Shown: one piece after another, positions 1-4,475 of the stretch
How positions within the stretch are numbered: the first letter of the stretch is position 1
Layout: each line of letters opens with the position of its first letter
Source of the DNA: Lentisphaeria bacterium
GTDB taxonomy: Bacteria > Verrucomicrobiota > Lentisphaeria > Victivallales > JAUVCU01
Length of the DNA stretch: 7,352 bases
Assembly: GCA_030590715.1 (NCBI GenBank)
Contig: JAUVCU010000072.1
Coordinates: forward strand, 1 to 7,352
Direction of reading: 5' to 3'
Translations under genes and position numbers: made by a program
The notes under the pieces: generated by a model
The model's database searches: none
Seen by the model: only the letters and a program-made list of their open reading frames with translations
Told to the model about the DNA's origin: nothing

Positions 1-163
1 CTACTTCTTTCTGAGCTACTTCGCCGCGCAGTTGGTTCCCGCCGATAACTTCTTGGGCATTATCTACAATTACGCCAACCCCGAGAATAGACCAGACGGC
101 AATAATTGTCAGAAGTAGTAATACTCCCGCAAAGCCCAACATGATCTTTTTCCCAATACCCAT
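1..163 (-). CDS. Methyl-accepting chemotaxis protein, N-terminal part (cut by window edge)
   Basis: Only the first 54 residues lie in the window; the gene continues beyond position 1. The protein starts MGIGKKIMLGF, a short basic N-terminus followed by a membrane helix at about residues 8-31 (rich in L, I, V, G). After it comes a periplasmic stretch containing DNAQEVIGGNQLRGEVAQKEV. This arrangement, and the GN-x-LRGE-x-x-QKEV pattern just after the first helix, matches the start of chemoreceptors whose periplasmic region is a helical bundle. That family match is from memory of such proteins, and the signalling and methylation domains would lie outside the window. The start is supported by a purine-rich ribosome binding site (AGGGAGAG, about 170-177) at normal spacing from the ATG at 163. 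Another membrane sensor with an N-terminal helix, such as a histidine kinase, cannot be fully excluded. The leader upstream is rich in inverted repeats. Confidence 0.72.
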   Translation of the reverse strand, partial: MGIGKKIMLGFAGVLLLLTIIAVWSILGVGVIVDNAQEVIGGNQLRGEVAQKEV

Positions 164-170
164 TGCAACT

Positions 171-218
171 CTCCCTATTTTAATCGGGAGTGGGTTTAAT
201 TCCCCGATGCTTGCATCG
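171..218 (-). promoter_or_regulatory. Chemoreceptor leader with mutually exclusive hairpins over the ribosome binding site
   Basis: On the minus-strand transcript, CTCCC (186-190) can pair with the GGGAG of the ribosome binding site (171-175), hiding it. The same leader also offers ATCGGG/CCCGAT (183-188 with 203-208), which uses part of the same segment and would free the site, and a tight perfect palindrome CGATGC-tt-GCATCG (205-218). The pairings are seen directly; a regulatory role is inference. No convincing sigma-70, sigma-28 or sigma-54 promoter was found upstream. Confidence 0.3.
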
Positions 219-249
219 AATTAACTTTCTCTCAAAAAGTGCTTCATCA

Positions 250-288
250 CTTAAATCTGTAAAATCAAAGTGATTTGACACATTTAAG
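250..288. repeat. Imperfect 39-bp inverted repeat (hairpin)
   Basis: The outer arm CTTAAATCTGT (250-260) pairs with ACACATTTAAG (278-288) with one mismatch. The inner arm AAATC (262-266) pairs with GATTT (272-276) around a 5-nt loop. There is no T-run immediately after it on either strand, so it is not a standard intrinsic terminator. It lies between the chemoreceptor leader and the MITE-like element. Confidence 0.45.
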
Positions 289-295
289 CGTAGGA

Positions 296-436
296 AGATC
301 GAATATTTTTAGCTTAAAATATTCGATATCTCTATAGCCGTATGCCTGTCTGTTGAAATAATAAAATCAGGTGGCTAATACGTCAGGCATATGGGTTTCA
401 TGATGAAGAGTATTTTCGTCTTAAAATATTCGATCT
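296..436. repeat. 141-bp MITE-like element with 14-bp terminal inverted repeats and internal stems
   Basis: The left end AGATCGAATATTTT (296-309) and right end AAAATATTCGATCT (423-436) are perfect inverted copies; pairing continues to 16 of 17. Inside, each end also folds locally: 298-309 with 316-327 (12 perfect pairs, 6-nt loop) and 408-416 with 423-431 (9 pairs, one of them G-T). A central stem joins 338-348 to 384-394 (11 pairs, one G-T). As a result the 15-mer CTTAAAATATTCGAT occurs twice in direct orientation (313-327 and 420-434). The element carries no credible ORF. The structure suggests a non-autonomous MITE- or REP-type element. No clear target-site duplication is visible next to the ends, so mobility is inference; a structured intergenic RNA is the alternative. 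Confidence 0.5.
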
Positions 437-453
437 CCAAACCCTGAAAATAG

Positions 454-559
454 TCAAGGAGGCATAGAGGTTATGGCACAAAGTGCAGAAGTTGCATAAT
501 AACCACCTATTTTCTGAAATATTTGCTTCCAGATTTCTTCCTTTGATGGACCGAATCAT
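454..559 (-). pseudogene. Remnant: N-terminus of a decayed hypothetical protein (MFGPSKEEIWKQ-like)
   Basis: On the minus strand an ATG (559-557) is followed by one extra base and then a protein-like frame from 555 to the stop at 456-454, reading FGPSKEEIWKQIFQKIGGYY before degrading into less convincing sequence. With that base removed the start would be MFGPSKEEIW. This resembles, from memory, the N-terminus of small uncharacterised bacterial proteins that begin MFG-x-SKEE-x-W-x-QL. A GGGGA stretch (572-575 and neighbours) sits upstream as a possible ribosome binding site. The real frame is broken at the start and truncated after about 20-25 residues, so no functional product is expected. 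The family recognition is tentative; a chance open frame is the alternative. Confidence 0.3.
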
Positions 560-563
560 GATC

Positions 564-710
564 TTAGTATTCCCCATTTTGATCTCCGTTTTCATAAAAA
601 ACCGGCAGTCTTTCTTGTTCGGAGTCCTGGAAGCCGCAGCGACTGTATTCTATGAATGTTTTTGCGCCATAGTCGGGGCAATCTTTTGCTTCGGGTAAAT
701 AGACGCCTTC
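564..710 (-). pseudogene. Remnant: C-terminal fragment of an unrecognised protein
   Basis: A minus-strand frame of 48 codons opens just after an in-frame TAA (713-711) and ends at a TAA (566-564). It contains no ATG, GTG or TTG start. The translation (YLPEAKDCPDYGAK, then FIEYSRCGFQDSEQE and ending NGDQNGEY) has the mixed composition of a real soluble protein. Its codons (GAC, TTC, GGC, CAG, TGC, CTG) contrast with the AT-rich sequence on either side. Its stop lies 4 nt before the ATG of the next remnant, the spacing expected inside an operon. I read it as the 3' end of a lost gene. I do not recognise the family. A chance open frame remains possible. Confidence 0.3.
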
Positions 711-930
711 TTAAAAGTAATTTCATAAAGTCAAAATATAAACAGCATATTTGTCATTTTTGTTTCGCGATAATAGATTTACCTGTACCAGTCAAATTTG
801 CAGACATACTGGTATTACTTTATCTAGTTTCTATGTTGCGAAGTTATTCGTGTGTACATGGGAAAGCTTAGAGCTGGTTTGAATTTTTCAGGAGAATTTG
901 TTTTATTCTGGAGTACTTCACATCGCAGGT
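711..930. other. AT-rich intergenic stretch with no recognised feature
   Basis: This lies between the decayed fragments and the end of the metalloprotease operon. The short open frames here have no ribosome binding site and no protein-like composition. I see no intrinsic terminator for the minus-strand operon that ends at 931, no tRNA and no strong promoter. Confidence 0.4.
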
Positions 931-1779
931 TTAGTGAAATAATTTAGTTAAGGCCTTTTTTACCAACGCCGTCAAAGAGACAAAAAGGTGTGTCATTATA
1001 TTAATGAGAGTGGTGAATATGAGAACGGCTATAAACGCAGAGAACCACCCATAGGGAGGGGCCGAATAGAGCTCATAGCCTTTATAAAAGTAGTTTATGC
1101 AAAAACAAATGATTGTGAATGTCGTTAGCAAAAAGATTATGCCAGGAAAGATTCCTTTCAAGTCTGATCTGCTTAGGTTCATTGAACTGCCTATGCATAG
1201 TGACAGATAGATGAAGAGAGAAAGTTTCCACAAAGGAGTTGTGTGTTTAATGAGCTTACATGAGTTAATAATAACATTCTTCATGTCTTCAACAGACTGG
1301 CTGGAAAATGAACTCGTTATACACCGGTTGAACTTATCAATACATTCTTCAAAAAATGAGAATGGTATATTCACGAGAAAGTGTGACAGAATAATTATTA
1401 TTGTTGACCCCAGCAGAATCGGACCTATACCGATAAAAAGATTGCCTGTACGCTGAAAAAGAGAGTTTTTGTCAAAGCTATGAGTGACAAAACCCATTTG
1501 TTCGTTTTTTGAGTTTAGGGAAAATAGCTTTACTTCTTTAACTTTGTGACGAAATAATAGACAGAAGATGAGGTGACCAAGTTCATGAGAAGCTGTGCCG
1601 AGCCACCCGAAAATAAATATATAGGTACGTTTACCTAGAATAGAGATCGTTTTGTTTTCGACAGCTTTGGATGTGAAGTTTACCAGAGTAAAGAGCGTTA
1701 ATGCCGAAATGAATACAGTCGAAACCTGAATCAGGACATGTAGTGATGAGGTTTTAAGATAGGAGATGATTTCAGACAT
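931..1779 (-). CDS. Putative M50-type membrane zinc metalloprotease (HELGH)
   Basis: This 282-residue protein has about six predicted membrane helices (roughly residues 14-36, 52-76, 112-135, 183-199, 208-231 and 244-270) and one longer polar loop (136-182). The zinc-protease signature HELGH is at 65-69 inside the second helix, as in intramembrane site-2-type proteases, where the two histidines bind zinc and E66 activates water. A GIGPILLG motif (117-124) follows. MNLSRSDLKG (200-209) occupies the place where M50 enzymes carry an N...DG motif supplying the third zinc ligand, with D207 the candidate. Membership of a specific M50 subfamily is inferred; no PDZ domain is present. It is the last gene of the operon, starting 8 nt after the phosphatase stop, with no ribosome binding site of its own, so translation is probably coupled. 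The substrate is unknown; an envelope anchored regulator is a reasonable guess. A non-proteolytic HExxH membrane protein is the alternative. Confidence 0.68.
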   Translation of the reverse strand: MSEIISYLKTSSLHVLIQVSTVFISALTLFTLVNFTSKAVENKTISILGKRTYIFIFGWLGTASHELGHLIFCLLFRHKVKEVKLFSLNSKNEQMGFVTHSFDKNSLFQRTGNLFIGIGPILLGSTIIIILSHFLVNIPFSFFEECIDKFNRCITSSFSSQSVEDMKNVIINSCKLIKHTTPLWKLSLFIYLSLCIGSSMNLSRSDLKGIFPGIIFLLTTFTIICFCINYFYKGYELYSAPPYGWFSAFIAVLIFTTLINIMTHLFVSLTALVKKALTKLFH

Positions 1780-1787
1780 TTATTGTT

Positions 1788-3005
1788 TTACAGGCGCTCA
1801 ATTCCGATGACAGAGATATCATCCTGCAGTTTGCCACCGGAAAATTCCTTGACTTCTTTAAAAATTTTACTCAAAGCATCTGAAATATTATTGGTTTTAA
1901 ATTCTGTTGTGCAAGCATAGAGCAATGGTTCAACACCAATTATTTCACCACGCGAATCAGTTATATCGGTTATCCCATCTGTGTATGCTACCAGTTTATC
2001 CCCGGGCTTAAAGGTGACATTGAACGTTTTATAGTTCAGCTTGTAGTTGACTCCAAACATGAAATCTCCCGTATCGAGGAGGAATCCTGTCCCTTCGGAG
2101 AAGAGTATCGGCTGACAATGTCCTGCACTGGCATACGAAAGAGAATCGTCTGAAGTATCAATTTTCCCGACAAGAGCCGTCATAAACATCTCAAACATGT
2201 CGAAATCTTCGGACATAATCTGATTGGCTTTGGTAAGTAGTTCTCCTGGCGATATTTCGGGCATTAACTGCAGAATTCCCCGGAATGTCGTATGAGCTAT
2301 TACGGAGAAAAAAGCAGCAGACATTCCCTTGCCCATAGCATCACAAATCATGAAGTATAGGGTGTTGTCGTCAAGTTTGTGGAAAGTCAGATAATCTCCT
2401 CCCACTAATCGGGCCGCCTCGGATTTAGCAAAAATTTTGAGGTCTTCAAATTTGGGTAGTTTATCCGGCATGAGTTTCCGGTGGAGCTCTTCCGCCACTT
2501 CCATTTCCTCGTGAACCAGCTTTGAATAATCTGCTTTTTGAGAAAGTAAAGGGGTAGGGGACTTACTGTAAATTGGTTTCCCCGAGATATTTTTGATTAA
2601 CCTGAAAACGTTTAATTCATCACGCTTTTCAATGTGAATATGATCCATTATCGCTTTGATCAGAAAGTATCCACGCCCTGATTCCGGGACTTCATTGATA
2701 TCGTGATCATCGCGGTCGGGGCTTTCGAAAGAGTCTGGACGAAATATATCTCCCTGATGTATTAGAGAAAATTCGAGAGCATTACCGAGATGTTTTATGC
2801 ACAGTTCAAGCAGCATACCTGATAGGTTTTCGTAGCCGTGCTCTACAATGTTTGTGGCAGCTTCAACAATTGCCAGTTCAACCGCAGAACTATCCATTTC
2901 AGAGAGTAAACTGGCGCAGGCTCTTCTGCAGAAACCAGCAAGTTTTCTGACCTCTTCAAAAGAGCTCGAAATACAAAAACGTCTTTCTTCTCCAGGAAGT
3001 ATCAT
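1788..3005 (-). CDS. Fused HATPase (RsbW-like) / SpoIIE-family PP2C serine phosphatase
   Basis: This 405-residue cytoplasmic signalling protein has no membrane segment. Residues about 10-140 form a GHKL ATPase/anti-sigma-kinase domain: N-box E48 and N52 in VEAATNIVEHGY, and a glycine-rich box SGRGYFLIK (109-117). The first glycine box reads HQG (83-85) where D-x-G is usual. A linker with a short helical part (about 145-180) leads to a PP2C/SpoIIE domain (about 185-405). All its metal-binding aspartates are visible: GGDY (202-205), DAMGKG (222-227), YTDG (341-344) and QDD (394-396), with the conserved SAGH (293-296). It should dephosphorylate, and perhaps also phosphorylate, the STAS protein encoded just upstream, as in partner switching. 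The kinase-plus-phosphatase arrangement recalls SypE of Vibrio, but without a receiver domain. The ATG lies 5 nt after the STAS stop and lacks a strong ribosome binding site, suggesting coupling. Confidence 0.88.
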   Translation of the reverse strand: MILPGEERRFCISSSFEEVRKLAGFCRRACASLLSEMDSSAVELAIVEAATNIVEHGYENLSGMLLELCIKHLGNALEFSLIHQGDIFRPDSFESPDRDDHDINEVPESGRGYFLIKAIMDHIHIEKRDELNVFRLIKNISGKPIYSKSPTPLLSQKADYSKLVHEEMEVAEELHRKLMPDKLPKFEDLKIFAKSEAARLVGGDYLTFHKLDDNTLYFMICDAMGKGMSAAFFSVIAHTTFRGILQLMPEISPGELLTKANQIMSEDFDMFEMFMTALVGKIDTSDDSLSYASAGHCQPILFSEGTGFLLDTGDFMFGVNYKLNYKTFNVTFKPGDKLVAYTDGITDITDSRGEIIGVEPLLYACTTEFKTNNISDALSKIFKEVKEFSGGKLQDDISVIGIERL

Positions 3006-3010
3006 TGTTC

Positions 3011-3340
3011 TTATTCTGTCAAAAGAGTTTGCTTTGCTTCTTCTTCATTGGCGAAAATGTCGAATAGACGGCAAAGTTTTGTTAATTCGAATATCTGGTT
3101 TATTTGAGGAGAAAGAGAGATTAAAGCAATTTTTACGCATTCCTGCTGGGCCGCAGACTTTAATACACTCACTAAAGCTCCGAGACCTGCACTGTCTATG
3201 AACTTTGTGGTGCAGAAGTCTACTAATACGATTGAGTTTTCATTCTCAATAATTTTTTTTACGGATTCTTTGAAGTCTTTAACACTGGCTGCATCCAGCC
3301 GTTCTGTCGCATCGACTTTATAAATTTCAAATTTTGACAT
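3011..3340 (-). CDS. STAS-domain anti-sigma-factor antagonist (SpoIIAA/RsbV-like)
   Basis: This 109-residue single-domain STAS protein spans the family's usual length. The hallmark segment VDFCTTKFIDSAGLGAL has the phosphorylatable serine at S50 within D49-S50-A-G-L-G, equivalent to the serine phosphorylated in SpoIIAA and RsbV. In such systems the unphosphorylated form binds an RsbW-type kinase or another target, and phosphorylation releases it. The start MSKFEIY at 3340 is chosen because a GGGGAG ribosome binding site (3349-3354) lies 8 nt upstream; the upstream TTG in the same frame would overlap that site. It is the first gene of a three-gene operon, followed 5 nt later by the HATPase-phosphatase that is its probable modifier. 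No sigma factor is encoded nearby, so the target could be a non-sigma effector. Confidence 0.9.
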   Translation of the reverse strand: MSKFEIYKVDATERLDAASVKDFKESVKKIIENENSIVLVDFCTTKFIDSAGLGALVSVLKSAAQQECVKIALISLSPQINQIFELTKLCRLFDIFANEEEAKQTLLTE

Positions 3341-3389
3341 ATAGAATTCTCCCCACAAGTTGAACGCGATAGCTTAAGTCTTTTTTACA

Positions 3390-3418
3390 ATTATACCGCA
3401 AAGTCGCGGTGAAATAAT
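3390..3418 (-). promoter_or_regulatory. Candidate promoter of the STAS operon
   Basis: The minus strand has a perfect TATAAT -10 box (3395-3390) about 50 nt before the STAS start. With a 17-nt spacer the -35 position reads ATTATT (3418-3413), a poor match to TTGACA. A weak -35 would suit a regulated or activator-dependent promoter. This is sequence match only. Confidence 0.45.
3395..3410. promoter_or_regulatory. Dyad ACCGC-N6-GCGGT at the STAS promoter, possible operator
   Basis: A perfect 5-bp inverted repeat with a 6-bp centre (ACCGC 3395-3399, GCGGT 3406-3410) fills the -35/-10 spacer and touches the -10 box. It is GC-rich in otherwise AT-rich DNA. The position is typical for a repressor site. 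The function is inferred. Confidence 0.3.
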
Positions 3419-3465
3419 TGAGATTAATAAATTTGATGGAATAATGAGTTTAAATTAATAAGAAT

Positions 3466-3492
3466 TTATGTTGAACATTCTTATGTCGAACA
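3466..3492. repeat. Tandem direct repeat TTATGTYGAACA, 15-bp period
   Basis: TTATGTTGAACA (3466-3477) and TTATGTCGAACA (3481-3492) match at 11 of 12 positions and are spaced 15 bp start to start. Each contains TGT and ACA arms in inverted orientation (TGT-N3-ACA). Two such copies between divergent genes suggest a transcription-factor site, unidentified. Confidence 0.35.
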
Positions 3493-3589
3493 CATGATAT
3501 AAAATTTATACTCTACGCCTAAAATAGGTGAACTATACAACTAAGCAATCTTTTCTTCTAAATCCCTCCAGCAGTTCTAGGACAGAGGT

Positions 3590-3612
3590 TTAATTCTTTT
3601 ATTTAGAATTAA
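3590..3612. repeat. AT-rich perfect inverted repeat TTAATTCT-N7-AGAATTAA
   Basis: An 8-bp perfect inverted repeat (3590-3597 with 3605-3612) has a T-rich 7-nt loop, 75 nt upstream of the acyltransferase start. It has no GC in the stem beyond one pair per arm and no following T-run, so it is not a convincing terminator. Confidence 0.3.
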
Positions 3613-3686
3613 TAAACTTTCGTGATACTTTACTGGCCTTTGAGTTTCGTGCCGAATAAAAAAACTTTAACCTAAAAGTAGTTTCA

Positions 3687-4325
3687 ATGATGAAAAAATT
3701 TAGAGATATAAAAAAACTTCCGACCTGGGTCTTTTATCCGTTGATTTGGATTCTTGGGTTAATGCGTCTAACAATGCGGAAAAAAGTGATTGGCACTTAT
3801 GATCCAAACAAAACGGTTTTACTTAACATTTGGCACAACAGGCTTATTTTTTGTACCGCTCCCTTTTCAAAAGAATATATAAAGAAAACCGTTGCTATAA
3901 TAAGCCCATCACGAGATGGTCAATATATTGCTGATGTTTTAAAGATACTCGGGCTTGATGCTGTTAGAGGGTCAAGCTCAAAAAATCCCGCGAGAGCGAT
4001 GTTCGCAGCAATCAAAGCATTAAAATCGGGAAAAAATGTAACATTAACTCCAGATGGTCCAAGAGGACCAAAATATAAGATAAAAAAAGGAGTTATTCAG
4101 ATTGCGGGGAAAGCTGGTGTTGAGATCCAACCATTTGCAATTAACGCTTCAAAATACTGGGAGCTTAAAAGCTGGGATGGCTTTCAGATCCCAAAGCCTT
4201 TCTGTACACTGACTTACGTCTTTGCAGAAACCATAAAAGTACCTGAAAACTTAAGCGATCAAGAGATTGAAGATTATGTCTTAAAAGTAGAAAATGCTTT
4301 ACATACAATTTCCATTGATGAATAA
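3687..4325 (+). CDS. Lysophospholipid acyltransferase family protein (DUF374)
   Basis: This 212-residue protein is of the usual length for the DUF374 family of the LPLAT/PlsC-like superfamily, presumed to transfer acyl chains onto an envelope lipid at the inner membrane. A hydrophobic helix near the N-terminus (about 12-29) would anchor it. The family's landmark segments appear in order: WHNRL (49-53), ISPSRDG (72-78), the GSS of RGSSSKNPARAM (94-105), TPDGPRGPKYK (121-131) and SWDGFQIPKPF (162-172). The exact substrate is unknown; lipid A or phospholipid precursors are the usual suggestions. Two ATGs stand in tandem (3687 and 3690), neither with a good ribosome binding site, so either could be used. 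It looks like a single-gene unit: divergent from the STAS operon and 150 nt before purM, which has its own promoter-like site. Confidence 0.88.
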   Translation: MMKKFRDIKKLPTWVFYPLIWILGLMRLTMRKKVIGTYDPNKTVLLNIWHNRLIFCTAPFSKEYIKKTVAIISPSRDGQYIADVLKILGLDAVRGSSSKNPARAMFAAIKALKSGKNVTLTPDGPRGPKYKIKKGVIQIAGKAGVEIQPFAINASKYWELKSWDGFQIPKPFCTLTYVFAETIKVPENLSDQEIEDYVLKVENALHTISIDE

Positions 4326-4367
4326 TCTCAAAAAAGTGGCCATTTAATCTGTGAGTATTCAGAAATA

Positions 4368-4376
4368 TGTTATAGT
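4368..4376 (+). promoter_or_regulatory. Extended -10 promoter-like site for purM
   Basis: The sequence TGTTATAGT gives a TATAGT -10 box (4371-4376) with the TG of an extended -10 element one base upstream. At 17 nt upstream only TCTGTG is present, a poor -35 box, as tolerated by extended -10 promoters. It would give a leader of about 95 nt before purM. Confidence 0.35.
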
Positions 4377-4408
4377 ATGCGCCAAATAACTAACTAATTA
4401 ATAACAAA

Positions 4409-4449
4409 GGAGTATCGTCGGGAAAAGTTGTACCCAGCGTAAACACTCC
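4409..4449 (+). promoter_or_regulatory. Structured leader of purM (nested stem, possible cis-regulatory RNA)
   Basis: GGAGT (4409-4413) pairs with ACTCC (4445-4449), and inside it CGTCGGG (4416-4422) pairs with CCCAGCG (4432-4438) with one mismatch and one G-U, closing a purine-rich loop. The outer stem would hide an AAAGGAG motif. There is no T-run after it, so it is not an intrinsic terminator; it ends 26 nt before the purM ATG. It does not match the ZTP, guanine, PRPP or THF riboswitch patterns that I know. The pairing is visible; function is inference. Confidence 0.3.
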
Positions 4450-4475
4450 AGAAAAAATTTGAGGTAATATTTCAA

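Larger units (their letters stand above)
3359..3686. other. Divergent intergenic region between the STAS operon and the acyltransferase gene
   Basis: These 328 AT-rich bases separate two divergent genes. Besides the promoter, dyad, direct repeat and hairpin listed separately, I see no RNA gene and no ORF with a ribosome binding site. For the rightward gene only weak promoter matches exist, such as a TGATACT-like box near 3623-3629, and none was strong enough to call. Confidence 0.5.

Noticed and set aside
298..327. Reading the 12-bp perfect hairpin as an intrinsic terminator
   Set aside because: The stem is almost all A-T, its T-stretch is inside the arm rather than after it, and it is better explained as part of the inverted-repeat element.
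398..595. 65-aa minus-strand ORF in the gene-poor stretch
   Set aside because: Different frame from the two protein-like remnants, no family signature; it runs across the palindromic element and reads as a chance frame.
483..871. Two overlapping plus-strand ORFs of 71 aa
   Set aside because: No ribosome binding sites, no recognisable motifs, and antisense to the more protein-like minus-strand fragments.
1211..1456. 81-aa plus-strand ORF
   Set aside because: Shadow lying antisense inside the HELGH metalloprotease gene.
2848..3201. 117-aa plus-strand ORF
   Set aside because: Antisense to the start of the HATPase-phosphatase gene and the end of the STAS gene, both of which have clear family motifs.
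3011..3358. Longer STAS reading starting at a TTG (MWGEFY...)
   Set aside because: The extra codons overlap the GGGGAG ribosome binding site that serves the ATG at 3340.
4428..4442. Possible leader peptide (TTG start, four codons) in the purM leader
   Set aside because: Too far from the AAAGGAG motif, too short, and within the stem-loop.
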